The notes: a model not told the origin generated them from the sequence alone. 37,624 nucleotides of DNA from an uncultured Flavobacteriales bacterium (GCA_937139155.1 CAKZPI010000033.1:1-37624), one strand, 5' to 3'. Counted from the stretch's first letter, positions 24,694-32,147 are shown. Program-made: numbers and translations.

Positions 24694-25901
24694 GCGAGTC
24701 AAAAACGTTTTGGATGGATGAGCTGGCCGAATGGTTGGTTGGTAGATTCGGAATCAGATTCAATACACTAACGGCTGAAATTGAGTTTTTTGACCCTGAA
24801 AGGGAGGTTTACAAGGCGTTAACTGATAAAGACTTTAACACCATCCACTATTACGCTGAAAAGGAATTTGATACAAGAGATGATAAGCGGGTAAGAAGAG
24901 CCATGATGCACCCTGATCTTGTTGAAACGTACAATCCTATTCATCAGTATCTAGAAGATTTGCCCCCATGGGACGGCCATGATCATATACTTGACCTGGC
25001 TAACACCATTCAAGTTGAAGATTCTCAAATTGAAGTAAAAGGTAACCTGCAAGAAATTTGGGTAGATTTCTTTACCAAATGGCTAGTGGCATCTCTTAGT
25101 CCTTTCTACAAAAACAGCGTGAACCAAACCTGCTTGGTGCTTGTGGGTAAGGAGGGTAAGGGTAAAACAACTTGGCTTAATAATTTGGTGCCAAAGGGAA
25201 TGGAGGAGTACTTGGCGGTTGGACATTTGGTTCCGAAAATTACTGAGCAAACCACAGCAAACCTACTTACAGAAAAATGGCTTGTAAATATTGATGATCA
25301 GCTTGATGATATAATGAAGAATGAGCTGAACTCTTTAAAAGGAGTTATAAGCGCTCCTTCAGTTACAAACCGAAAGCCCTACGCAAGGTATATGAGAAGA
25401 AGAATGAGGGTTTGTTCATTCATGGCCAGTATTAATACTACTAGGTTTCTTACTGAGGGCGAAAACAGAAGGTACCTAACCTTCATGATTAAAAATGTTG
25501 ATTACAAAGTAAAGGTTGACATGAACAAAGTCTGGAGCCAGGCTAAGCACCTTATTAATGAAGGTTTTCAGTTTTGGTTTGGCCCAGAAGAAACAAAGCT
25601 AGTCAATCAAATCAACGAGAATTACAGACGGTCATCAGAAGAAGAAGAATGGTTAGGCTTATTATATGAGCCGGCTGATAAAGGTGACCTAGGGGCCGAG
25701 TTCCTTACCGCCTCAGAAATCTTAAAAAACCTTCGCCTATTTGCCGGGCCTCAATTGAAGCAATATTACCTGTCTAAAGCCTTAAGCATAAAAGATTTTC
25801 CAAGGGCAAGCCATAGAAAAGAAGGCATGCCTGTGTACGGGTATTGGGTGAAAAAAACGGCATATCACAAAAAGAGAGATCATGGGTATCAGTTCGAATA
25901 A
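24690..25901 (+). CDS. VirE-family SF3-type helicase
   Basis: This 403-aa protein has Walker A GKEGKGKTT (153-161), a Walker B-like KWLVNIDDQLDD (about 196-206), and the segment FMASINTTRFLTEGENRRYL (244-263) with the sensor Asn and arginine finger. This is the virulence-associated E (PF05272) SF3-type ATPase, common in Bacteroidota phages and plasmids, where it unwinds DNA during initiation. An N-terminal primase domain, often fused in this family, is missing; residues 1-100 look like a short leader instead. No separate primase is seen in the window. Confidence 0.88.
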   Translation: MSESKTFWMDELAEWLVGRFGIRFNTLTAEIEFFDPEREVYKALTDKDFNTIHYYAEKEFDTRDDKRVRRAMMHPDLVETYNPIHQYLEDLPPWDGHDHILDLANTIQVEDSQIEVKGNLQEIWVDFFTKWLVASLSPFYKNSVNQTCLVLVGKEGKGKTTWLNNLVPKGMEEYLAVGHLVPKITEQTTANLLTEKWLVNIDDQLDDIMKNELNSLKGVISAPSVTNRKPYARYMRRRMRVCSFMASINTTRFLTEGENRRYLTFMIKNVDYKVKVDMNKVWSQAKHLINEGFQFWFGPEETKLVNQINENYRRSSEEEEWLGLLYEPADKGDLGAEFLTASEILKNLRLFAGPQLKQYYLSKALSIKDFPRASHRKEGMPVYGYWVKKTAYHKKRDHGYQFE

Positions 25902-26100
25902 AAAATCAAACGGACCTGTATCTGTGGGTTCAGTAATGGTTTTTAAAGGCAAGGAAACTTCGGTTGAGCTCATCTTTAAAACACCGGGGAGATTAATTGA
26001 CCTGGGCATGTGTAACTGTCATTTATGCGGAAGTCTTTGCTCGGTTGATGATTTAAAATGTAAGGCTTGTAATAACCCTTTTGAAGTTCATAGAAAATGA
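25882..26100 (+). CDS. Small zinc-ribbon protein
   Basis: This 72-aa protein has a C-terminal zinc ribbon with Cys46-x2-Cys49 and Cys60-x2-Cys63 (plus Cys44 and Cys53). The N-terminal half is a short beta-type stretch (PVSVGSVMVFKGKETSVEL). It overlaps the helicase gene by 20 bp and the nuclease gene by 4 bp. The function is not known. Confidence 0.65.
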   Translation: MGISSNKKSNGPVSVGSVMVFKGKETSVELIFKTPGRLIDLGMCNCHLCGSLCSVDDLKCKACNNPFEVHRK

Positions 26101-26483
26101 AGACAGCTTTTCCATATCTAAGGTTTTTTCCTGCTTATTGGCCAAGTGGTAAAATTGGTCATCCGGTCAGAAGAAAGGAAACCGGAGTTTACCTAATCAA
26201 AGAAAACAACCAAATTGTTTACATAGGCCAAAGTAAATCATGTGTATACAAGGCTTGTTACAGACACTTTCAAAAGTGGGTTGAAGTAAATGGAGGCCAA
26301 CGAAGAGTTTCTTATAAAGAGACTATTGATCAGAAAAAATATCAAATAGCCATTTTACTAGTTGAACCAAGTTTGGTTGATCAAATTGAAGCATCTCTAA
26401 TAAAAGGCTTTACACCCAGAGACAATTATCAGTTTATTGAGCCTAACCCAATAACGGGTAGGCCAGATCAAATTCCTTTTTAA
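26097..26483 (+). CDS. GIY-YIG nuclease-domain protein
   Basis: This 128-aa single-domain protein has the GIY-YIG core: TGVYLIKENNQIVYIGQS (GVY at 30-32, YIG at 42-44), an active-site region around Arg56-His57, Glu98 in QIEASLIKGFTPRDN, and the Asn110. Such lone domains occur in phages and mobile DNA, and may cut structured or damaged DNA. It overlaps the zinc-ribbon gene by 4 bp, so it is part of the replication block. Confidence 0.82.
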   Translation: MKTAFPYLRFFPAYWPSGKIGHPVRRKETGVYLIKENNQIVYIGQSKSCVYKACYRHFQKWVEVNGGQRRVSYKETIDQKKYQIAILLVEPSLVDQIEASLIKGFTPRDNYQFIEPNPITGRPDQIPF

Positions 26484-26501
26484 TAAATTATGAAGAACAA
26501 T

Positions 26502-26637
26502 GCCAACGGTTTGGCTAAAGTGCGTTGCCGCAAATACGCACACAACTATCAAATTAGAAACTATGCATAAAGAAAATCCACAAGCTCAACATACAGCCGA
26601 CAACGGCAATGCAACTTTAGGTGTTGTTAGCGGCTGT
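26502..26637 (+). repeat. Cluster of three hairpins before the DUF3850 gene
   Basis: Three dyads lie close together: GCCAACGGTTTGGC (26502-26515), GTGCGT/ACGCAC (26520-26541), and an imperfect arm pair, ACAGCCGACAAC (26593-26604) with GTTGT-TAG-CGGCTGT (26623-26637), that leaves a 3-base bulge. An imperfect hairpin with a bulge resembles an integron attC-type structure or an abundant Bacteroidota repeat. The first two lie in the gap after the GIY-YIG gene; the third falls inside the frame before the DUF3850 core domain. Confidence 0.45.
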
Positions 26638-26937
26638 GGCTTTCAGACACACGAATTAAAAACTTGGCCTGAGTATTGGGAAGCCGTGAAGAGCGGAGAA
26701 AAGACTTTTGAAGTACGTAAACACGACAGGAATTATAAAGTTGGCGATTGGCTTTTCCTTGCCTGCTATAATCCAAAAACGGAAAAGTACGAAGGGCGTG
26801 GAATGATCAAGTGCGAAGTAACCTATTTATTGCCTGGCGGCTCATTTGGAGTTGAAAAAGGCTTTTGTGTGATGGGTATTAAGGTGCTCAGCCATTGCCG
26901 CCAACTCAATTTATCATTAATAAATAAACCATCATGA
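26563..26937 (+). CDS. DUF3850 (PUA/ASCH-like) protein
   Basis: The conserved part matches DUF3850 closely: THELKTWPEYWEAVKSGEKT, FEVRKHDRNYKVGDWLFLAC and the end VTYLLPGGSFGVEKGFCVMG. DUF3850 has an ASCH-like (PUA) RNA-binding fold and is common in phages. The frame opens as far back as ATG 26500, but the first 50 or so residues lie over hairpin sequence and are not conserved; ATG 26563 is used here, and the true start may be later still. It follows the GIY-YIG gene. Confidence 0.8.
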   Translation: MHKENPQAQHTADNGNATLGVVSGCGFQTHELKTWPEYWEAVKSGEKTFEVRKHDRNYKVGDWLFLACYNPKTEKYEGRGMIKCEVTYLLPGGSFGVEKGFCVMGIKVLSHCRQLNLSLINKPS

Positions 26938-27071
26938 AAAAGTTTCCAAAAAAGACCATGGCAAAGCTGCCTGAATCTGAAAAGTTTATTGGCGAGGGTG
27001 CCAACCCTAAGCACTTAAACAAAGAGCGCAAGAAGCTCTTCAAGAAAATCTTTAAAGGCGTGAAAAAATGA
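26934..27071 (+). CDS. Small lysine-rich protein
   Basis: This 45-aa protein, MKKFPKKTMAKLPESEKFIG and then a run of basic residues ending KKIFKGVKK, has about one-third Lys or Arg. It overlaps the DUF3850 stop by 4 bp and the LPD1-like gene by 4 bp. Such small basic proteins can bind nucleic acid. Nothing firmer can be said. Confidence 0.55.
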   Translation: MKKFPKKTMAKLPESEKFIGEGANPKHLNKERKKLFKKIFKGVKK

Positions 27072-27961
27072 GAAGAGGAGTGAAAATTGTTGACAGCAAC
27101 GCTGAAATTACTCAAGGCAGTAGAGCTGATAGGCATTGGCTTCAAACCGGATGGAAAGAGTACTTCAGAAGAATTAGACCAGGAATTAAATTACCGGCCG
27201 GATTTAAAACCAATGATCCGGATGTGGTGGTTGATAGGTTCAACTTATCAGGAATTGGCTTTGGTAACTGGCTTAGCGTTGAAGATAAAATAAACTACCT
27301 GAGCTCTCTTATTTTGGCCATGTATGATCTGAATAAGGTCTTGAAATTTGGTTATAACCTGGGCTTTGGAAGGTTAGGTATTTCTTTCGGTGCTAGAGGA
27401 TCTGGCAGGGCTTTAGCTCATTATGAGCCAGGATCTGATATCATAAACATTACCAGGTACAAAAATGGCTTAAGCCCAAAGAGTGAACGGTTCTTTTATA
27501 CTGGCGGGGTTGGCTCATTGGCCCATGAATATGGCCACTTCTTAGACTACTTTGCCGGCTCTACCTTGGCGGTGCACAAAAATCTTTACAGCCTTACCAA
27601 TGGTGATAGTGTAGATAGATCAAGAACCGGTGCCAGGTCTGAGCTTAGAAGGGCCATGGATGAAATATTAGAAAAAATCATCTGGAAAACTCCTGGTGAA
27701 AAGTTCTCAAGATATTACAAGCGTTTGCTTGATGCCGTCGGCAACGGAAATAAAGGTGTATACTACCGGCAAAGAAATGAGCTTTTTGCCAGGGCTTTTG
27801 AATCTTACACGCTGCTTAAGCTAAAAAAGCTTGGCATTAGAAACCACCTGTTAACCAGCCCCAAATACACCCCGCAAATTTACCTTACCGCCTCAGAAAT
27901 AAAGGCCCTAGAGCCATTGTTTGATAACCTGGTAACCTTGATCAAAAACCGAATCAAGTAA
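27068..27961 (+). CDS. LPD1-like metallopeptidase-type protein
   Basis: This 297-aa protein carries the pattern of the large polyvalent protein-associated domain 1 (LPD1): LGISFGARGSGRALAHYEPG, then SLAHEYGHFLDYF with HEYGH at 153-157, and NELFARAFESY (237-247) which supplies a Glu near the zinc site. LPD1 domains usually sit inside very large phage or plasmid proteins; here it is stand-alone. A zinc protease acting on host or phage proteins is a reasonable reading. It overlaps the small basic gene by 4 bp. Confidence 0.75.
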   Translation: MRRGVKIVDSNAEITQGSRADRHWLQTGWKEYFRRIRPGIKLPAGFKTNDPDVVVDRFNLSGIGFGNWLSVEDKINYLSSLILAMYDLNKVLKFGYNLGFGRLGISFGARGSGRALAHYEPGSDIINITRYKNGLSPKSERFFYTGGVGSLAHEYGHFLDYFAGSTLAVHKNLYSLTNGDSVDRSRTGARSELRRAMDEILEKIIWKTPGEKFSRYYKRLLDAVGNGNKGVYYRQRNELFARAFESYTLLKLKKLGIRNHLLTSPKYTPQIYLTASEIKALEPLFDNLVTLIKNRIK

Positions 27962-27979
27962 GCAGTTATTAAAAAAGCC

Positions 27980-28050
27980 TATATTTGCGGTGTGCAATCT
28001 TTATAAAAGCTGGGCGTGAGCCTCGCTAATTCATCGCAGGGGCTTTTTTT
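27980..28050 (+). promoter_or_regulatory. Promoter-like element followed at once by a terminator-like stem
   Basis: TATATTTG at 27980-27987 is a full -7 consensus, 19 bp after the LPD1-like gene stop. About 60 bases later AAAAGC (28005-28010) can pair with GCTTTT (28042-28047), and a run of seven Ts follows (28044-28050). No ORF fits between, so the unit would make a short RNA of about 60 nt, or is only the terminator of the previous operon. The -33 element is weak. Confidence 0.4.
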
Positions 28051-28072
28051 ATGACCATTTGTTAATGACATG

Positions 28073-28162
28073 CGGTTCTGTACCCCCGTGAGGAAGTTTA
28101 ATGGCTCCTCCCCCCCCAGCTTTACTGAGGTTGCACAGCGGGAAAGGCAGAACCGTTTTTTT
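28073..28162 (+). ncRNA. Candidate structured RNA ending in a terminator
   Basis: CGGTTCTG (28073-28080) pairs perfectly with CAGAACCG (28148-28155), and seven Ts follow (28156-28162). The 67-nt interior can form GAGGA/TCCTC (28090-28094 with 28106-28110) and CCCG/CGGG nearer the base, giving a branched fold. It lies just before a small cysteine-containing gene (28187). It could be an sRNA or a leader that controls that gene. No family is recognised. Confidence 0.45.
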
Positions 28163-28186
28163 CTGCCGAAAGCAAATCAATTTAAT

Positions 28187-28492
28187 ATGTGCAACCAAAA
28201 TGATTTCGACTTAGAAAAGTCACAAGAATGCCCACTTTGCGGCAAAAATGGCACCGGCAAGGCTATTTCAGATGCGCTAACTGAATACCCCGGAAGCATT
28301 GTAATTAAAACCTACCGTACCTTACTAGAGTTGGCCATTGAAAATGAAGGCTTCACCTTACTTGATAGCAATGAGAGGTCAAATGCTTACGCAATTCTGT
28401 GGAGGCTTAATAGAATCTTCATGATTTTAGAAGGGCACTTTGGCCATCAAGACCCAGATCTAGATCACCATTTTGAGGTGATGATGGGTTAA
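28187..28492 (+). CDS. Small protein with CxxC motif
   Basis: This 101-aa protein (start ATG 28187, MCNQNDFDLEKSQECPLCGK) has a CPLC zinc-knuckle-like motif near its N-terminus, and a helical remainder (SIVIKTYRTLLELAIENEGF). The longer frame upstream of 28187 crosses the structured RNA and is rejected. It is the last plus-strand gene before the minus-strand island. Confidence 0.6.
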   Translation: MCNQNDFDLEKSQECPLCGKNGTGKAISDALTEYPGSIVIKTYRTLLELAIENEGFTLLDSNERSNAYAILWRLNRIFMILEGHFGHQDPDLDHHFEVMMG

Positions 28493-28536
28493 ATTTTTAA
28501 ATTTGCCTTGGTGCAATTCACTTAAAACATTGCACT

Positions 28537-28585
28537 AGCCCCCAAGATAGATCTGTAGCGGTTCTTAAATCTGGGGGCTTTTTTT
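28537..28585 (+). terminator. Intrinsic terminator
   Basis: AGCCCCC-AAGAT at 28537-28548 pairs with ATCTGGGGGCT at 28569-28579 (one bulge), and seven Ts follow. It ends the plus-strand early operon, in the convergent gap with the minus-strand island. A TAAATTTG promoter-like element (28498-28505) and a second hairpin (GTGCAAT/ATTGCAC, 28511-28535) precede it; see findings. Confidence 0.8.
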
Positions 28586-28828
28586 ATATACCTCACCACC
28601 AATAATCAGGGTTGATTCATTTTTAATTTCAAACAATTTGCCTTTTGGGCTTAAACTAGTAGTGTAGTTACCCTGGGTTTTATTGTGAAAGCTGAATTTT
28701 GCTTCATAAACTTCTTCCTGGTCGCCAATAGTTAAAGCATAGTAGTCATCGCCTTTCGGATGCCCGAAAGTTAAAGTCTCTTCATCAGATGTCCAGGTTC
28801 CGGGAATGTATTTAGAATTTGCTTTCAT
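28565..28828 (-). CDS. Small beta-rich protein in the minus-strand island
   Basis: This 87-aa protein begins MKANSKYIPGTWTSDEETLT and has six or so short strands (TFGHPKGDDYYALTI, YEAKFSFHNKTQGNY). The start GTWTS recalls lipocalin-like folds, with a single barrel-type half, but length is short for that. No signal peptide is seen. It is the last gene of three on the minus strand and lies 11 bp after the four-helix membrane protein gene. Confidence 0.6.
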   Translation of the reverse strand: MKANSKYIPGTWTSDEETLTFGHPKGDDYYALTIGDQEEVYEAKFSFHNKTQGNYTTSLSPKGKLFEIKNESTLIIGGEVYKKSPQI

Positions 28829-28839
28829 AAAAAGTGGAA

Positions 28840-29397
28840 TTATAAACCTATAATAGACTTAGATCTTTTCAAAATCATCATTACTGTCAGAAAAAAGTTT
28901 ATCAAAAGAAAAAAGGCAGCCCCAATAAATACTGAGAAAAGAACAGAATCGACTGTGAACAAATACGATATAAAATAAACCAACAAAAACAGTAGGGCCA
29001 CCAAAACAGAGTAATGTATAGTGACAATCATTTCATTTAAAATGTCGAGTCTTTTACTGTCAAATTTCGTTAGATTACGTTTAGGATGAAGTATTTTCAG
29101 CTCCCGGTTTCGAGCTATAAAAGCATCCCTTTTTTCCTTTTCTTTTGACACTAATGTGTCAATAAGGATTAAAATATTAATTAAAAATCCTGAAAACACC
29201 GATATTCCAGTAATGGTCTTTTCCAAAATAGCTTGAGATTTACCAGGGCATAAGTAATAGGTAAGAAATACAGATATAATGATAGGAAGGCCGTAGAATA
29301 ACGAAAAGTCAAGCCAGCTGATTTTACCGGTTCTATTATCATAAAGAACCTTTAGGTGGTCTTTAATTATATCCTTCGGATTAGCTTTACCTAACAT
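28840..29397 (-). CDS. Four-helix membrane protein in the minus-strand island
   Basis: This 185-aa protein has four membrane helices (about 30-50, 60-82, 128-148, 152-176) with a basic cytosolic loop between helices two and three (EKEKRDAFIARNREL). It matches no named family to my knowledge. It lies 6 bp after a 310-aa soluble protein gene. A membrane protein with four helices next to a large soluble partner is the usual shape of phage-defence modules such as Kiwa (KwaA plus KwaB). That comparison is only by layout. Confidence 0.6.
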   Translation of the reverse strand: MLGKANPKDIIKDHLKVLYDNRTGKISWLDFSLFYGLPIIISVFLTYYLCPGKSQAILEKTITGISVFSGFLINILILIDTLVSKEKEKRDAFIARNRELKILHPKRNLTKFDSKRLDILNEMIVTIHYSVLVALLFLLVYFISYLFTVDSVLFSVFIGAAFFLLINFFLTVMMILKRSKSIIGL

Positions 29398-29403
29398 GTT
29401 GTT

Positions 29404-30336
29404 TTATTGTGTTTCAAAGGTATTCAAAAAGGCTCTAGCTACCTTCAAAAGTTCAATTTCATTTGGATATCCATCAGCATCAACGGTAACCTCGTTAGAC
29501 ACATCATACCTTATTTTAAAGCTTTCAGGCTGATCAAGAGGTATGGTTCTTAGAATTCCATCAAGTGATATTTTGACTTTTGTTTCATGCTCTCCATTAA
29601 TTCCTAGGTCAGAAAGTCCAGACCAATTTATCACAGTTGACCCAGATTGGGTTAGAAACCGTTTTATTTCATTTCCGATTGGTAAGTTTCCTCTATTTGC
29701 GATGAACTTAATCTGAGTTTGCAACTCATTATCACCTCTAAAACCTAATGCATCTGCCTTATCCCTTGGTAGGCGTTTACGGCTAAAAAATAGCTCCTCA
29801 ATCGGGTTTTTGTCAATTAACCTTAACAGTAAAGCAACAGAAGAGCATCCCTCAATTTTAATTTGCCAATTGCCATATTCTTGTCTGAAAACGTGTCTTA
29901 TTTCCTTTTTTAATCTAGTTAAAATACCATCATTACCATAGTACTGTAAAGCTAAATAAGCCCTACCGCCCGTATCACATGATATTAAACCGAAATATGG
30001 TTTTGCGCCACTTTGATCACTCCTTTTTACGCCTTGCTCCTCACCTTGTTGAGATATGAGAATTTCCTTAAGGCCATACTTTCCATGATGAATTTGGAAA
30101 GAAGCTTCTTTAAGGTCTTCGAAAATCACAGGGTTTTTATATCTGCTGTAGGTCTCCTTTTTATCCTCATCTATAATGAATGAGTCAAAAACCTCATTTG
30201 CGAAATGCCGGACAAAATCCCAAAAAGGAAGTGTTTGGTTTTCTTGATCAAAATCATCAACGAGCCTGAAAATGCGCTCATCTCTATCTTGTTTAAATGA
30301 AAAGCTGAAAATTTCAACTTTAATGTTTTGGGCCAT
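29404..30336 (-). CDS. Large soluble protein in the minus-strand island
   Basis: This 310-aa cytosolic protein has no signal peptide or membrane helix. Segments such as KPYFGLISCDTGGRAYLALQ, YYGNDGILTRLKKEIRHVF and LFFSRKRLPRDKADALGF look like conserved parts of a real family, but I do not recognise it. It is the first gene of the minus-strand island and faces the iteron region (30390-30485). Together with the four-helix gene it may be an anti-phage or superinfection-exclusion module carried by the provirus. Confidence 0.6.
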   Translation of the reverse strand: MAQNIKVEIFSFSFKQDRDERIFRLVDDFDQENQTLPFWDFVRHFANEVFDSFIIDEDKKETYSRYKNPVIFEDLKEASFQIHHGKYGLKEILISQQGEEQGVKRSDQSGAKPYFGLISCDTGGRAYLALQYYGNDGILTRLKKEIRHVFRQEYGNWQIKIEGCSSVALLLRLIDKNPIEELFFSRKRLPRDKADALGFRGDNELQTQIKFIANRGNLPIGNEIKRFLTQSGSTVINWSGLSDLGINGEHETKVKISLDGILRTIPLDQPESFKIRYDVSNEVTVDADGYPNEIELLKVARAFLNTFETQ

Positions 30337-30389
30337 GGTAAAAACGGTTGGGTTAACACAAAGAAAAGTTTTTTTTCAAAAAAGAACTT

Positions 30390-30485
30390 ACTACACTACT
30401 ACAAACATTTTAAGTGTTTAGTATTCAGATAGTAAGACTTTAAAAAATGTAGTAAAAGTGTAGTAAAGATGTAGTAATGTAGTAG
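30390..30485. repeat. TGTAGTA iterons
   Basis: TGTAGTA occurs four times in direct order at 30449-30455, 30460-30466, 30471-30477 and 30479-30485 (steps of 11, 11 and 8 bp). The inverted form TACTACA occurs at 30390-30396 and 30398-30404. Short TAGTA steps lie in between (about 30420 and 30431). The cluster fills the gap between divergent genes (30337-30656). It may be a replication origin (iterons) or a regulator's binding array. Confidence 0.65.
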
Positions 30486-30591
30486 ATGCTCTTCCTTTTT
30501 TATCCATTTTTTGGAAATGGTTACCTCATAGCCCTTATTTCATTGCATGAAAACTCAGGTATTCAGAAGTTTACATCAGATTTCAAATGCC

Positions 30592-30641
30592 AAAACCCCA
30601 GGCAGGTTGGTTGGGTTTCATTTTACTGTCTGGGGTTTTTT
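30592..30641 (+). terminator. Intrinsic terminator or attenuator before the virion module
   Basis: AAAACCCCAGGCAG (30592-30605) pairs with CTGTCTGGGGTTTT (30626-30639) with one mismatch, and more Ts follow. It is 16 bp before the ATG of the 30657 gene and after the iterons, so it would end any short transcript begun in the iteron region. An apparent longer frame through it is not coding. Confidence 0.75.
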
Positions 30642-30656
30642 AATCCACACCTAATT

Positions 30657-31082
30657 ATGTCAGAAAATCCGGTAAACGAATCAAACCTCCCTAGCCCTAG
30701 TACCTGGTTAGATAAGGTTACAAGCCGAAAAGATTACCAGTTTACAGCAAGGGTTGGGTCTCCTTATAAAGAAGTTATTGCCCAGGCAATGGACGATAAG
30801 GACCACAATTTTAAGCAGTATTTATTAGAGCTTATAGATCTTGGTAAAGAGGTTAAAGAAGATCTTACCTCAGGAAAACCAAGTCAAGAACCCATTACTC
30901 TTGACCAGGCTATTAAGCATGTGCAAGAAGTAGGGATGGACCAGGGTGTATTTTTGGCTCGATTATCTAATCATCAAGCTGAAATTGTCAGAAAAACACT
31001 TAACTCAAGAGACATTTCATTTGAGAAATTAATTCAAGACCTAATTGAATATGCCGAATCACAGCACCCGGACAGAAAGTGA
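30657..31082 (+). CDS. Unrecognised helical protein, first of the virion module
   Basis: This 141-aa soluble, helical protein begins MSENPVNESNLPSPSTWLDK and has an even spread of charged residues (HNFKQYLLELIDLGKEV). No motif is recognised. It overlaps the next gene by 32 bp. The start at 30657 is chosen because the frame upstream runs through the terminator hairpin. Confidence 0.6.
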   Translation: MSENPVNESNLPSPSTWLDKVTSRKDYQFTARVGSPYKEVIAQAMDDKDHNFKQYLLELIDLGKEVKEDLTSGKPSQEPITLDQAIKHVQEVGMDQGVFLARLSNHQAEIVRKTLNSRDISFEKLIQDLIEYAESQHPDRK

Positions 31083-31383
31083 AAAAGAAAAGGTTAGTAA
31101 GACCTTAGAAGCAGTATTTAAAGATCAAAGCAAGGCCCGGGAAAATGTGGAAGAACTGGTTTGGTTATTAATGGATACCATGAATGAAAACCGGATTATG
31201 CGTCAAGATTTTGAACGCGTGGTCAAGGAGTTTTCTGTAATAGCTGATTCCCTAAATATTAAAGAAGGTCAAAAGCCTTCATTAATGAGCCTAGGCCCCA
31301 AGATTATGGGTCTTCTTCAGAAGCCAGAAAAACTAAAAGACATAGGCAGCTTAATAATTGAGATGAATGAAAAGTACGGTTAA
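31051..31383 (+). CDS. Unrecognised helical protein
   Basis: This 110-aa protein (ATG 31051, MPNHSTRTESEKEKVSKTLE) is mostly alpha-helical, with possible coiled coil around residues 14-60 (QSKARENVEELVWLLMDTMN). It overlaps the gene before by 32 bp and the small membrane protein gene after by 17 bp, so it lies in a very compact cluster. It could be a scaffold or assembly protein; nothing specific is seen. Confidence 0.55.
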   Translation: MPNHSTRTESEKEKVSKTLEAVFKDQSKARENVEELVWLLMDTMNENRIMRQDFERVVKEFSVIADSLNIKEGQKPSLMSLGPKIMGLLQKPEKLKDIGSLIIEMNEKYG

Positions 31384-31528
31384 CCAAAAAATTAGAGTCT
31401 TAGTAACTCTAGCGGCCTTCATTTTATTGGTTGCCCTGTTGCTATGGCTGAGCTCAAAAGTTGTTAAAATCTCTAAGCCTACTACCTTACCAGTAGAGGC
31501 GGTCACACCAAACCCCTTGATTTTATGA
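31367..31528 (+). CDS. Small single-pass membrane protein
   Basis: This 53-aa protein starts MKSTVNQKIRVLVTLAAF and has one membrane helix (about residues 10-28, VLVTLAAFILLVALLLWL). The rest is a short proline-containing tail (PTTLPVEAVTPNPL). It overlaps the genes before and after, the latter as ATGA. Small single-helix proteins are frequent in phages with an internal membrane. Confidence 0.6.
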   Translation: MKSTVNQKIRVLVTLAAFILLVALLLWLSSKVVKISKPTTLPVEAVTPNPLIL

Positions 31529-32133
31529 GTGAAAATCAAGAAAATCCATTAATCCTAGAGTCAGGCGCTGAAAACGAAGAAACGGTTGATTTCTCTTACC
31601 TGATGAGTCAGGAAACAGAAGAAAAACACAACCGAGAAACATTAGAAGATGAAACTGAAGATGATTCTTGGCGGGAGGTTGTTGATGAAAACTATCAAGA
31701 GGAAGATGAAGGGTTTGAAAACCATGAGCCCCATGAGCCACTAGACCCTAAAGATGCTGCGGAAATGGTTGTTATGGCTCTAGACTTGGCATCTACATTG
31801 GGGCTGGGTTATCAGGCCAAGAAAAGGGAGCTTAAGCGTCTATTCAATGAAAGCCCTGATGCCAAGAAATTTATAAAAAAAGCTTCTGTTAAGTATAAAT
31901 CAGGAGGTGAGCCAGATGGTGAAATAGAGGAGAAAATATTCCAGGCACTAGAAGAAATTGACCGAAAACAAGAGGCAATACCGTTTTCGGAGGGTGAGAA
32001 AAACAAATTAACGGGTCCGCTGGCTAAAGTTTTATCAAAATACAATCTGAAAATGTCACCTGAAGGACAGTTAATAGTTGCTTTGGTGGTTATTTTCTGG
32101 GGCCGTGTAAGTACAGTTTATTTTGAAGATTAA
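31525..32133 (+). CDS. Acidic protein with one C-terminal membrane helix
   Basis: This 202-aa protein has a very acidic first half (residues 1-75: many Glu and Asp, such as EETVDFSYLMSQETEEKHN), a helical middle and a hydrophobic C-terminal stretch (QLIVALVVIFWGRV, about residues 184-197). The layout suggests a membrane-associated virion or scaffold protein. No family is recognised. It starts on the stop of the small membrane protein gene (ATGA). Confidence 0.6.
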   Translation: MSENQENPLILESGAENEETVDFSYLMSQETEEKHNRETLEDETEDDSWREVVDENYQEEDEGFENHEPHEPLDPKDAAEMVVMALDLASTLGLGYQAKKRELKRLFNESPDAKKFIKKASVKYKSGGEPDGEIEEKIFQALEEIDRKQEAIPFSEGEKNKLTGPLAKVLSKYNLKMSPEGQLIVALVVIFWGRVSTVYFED

Positions 32134-32147
32134 CCAATTACATAATT

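Noticed and set aside
28070..28186. N-terminal extension of the 28187 gene
   Set aside because: It overlaps the structured RNA and its T-run; the CPLC-containing protein starts well at ATG 28187.
30486..30656. N-terminal extension of the 30657 gene (57 codons)
   Set aside because: It runs through a terminator hairpin and T-run (30592-30641) and lacks protein-like sequence; ATG 30657 is the sensible start.
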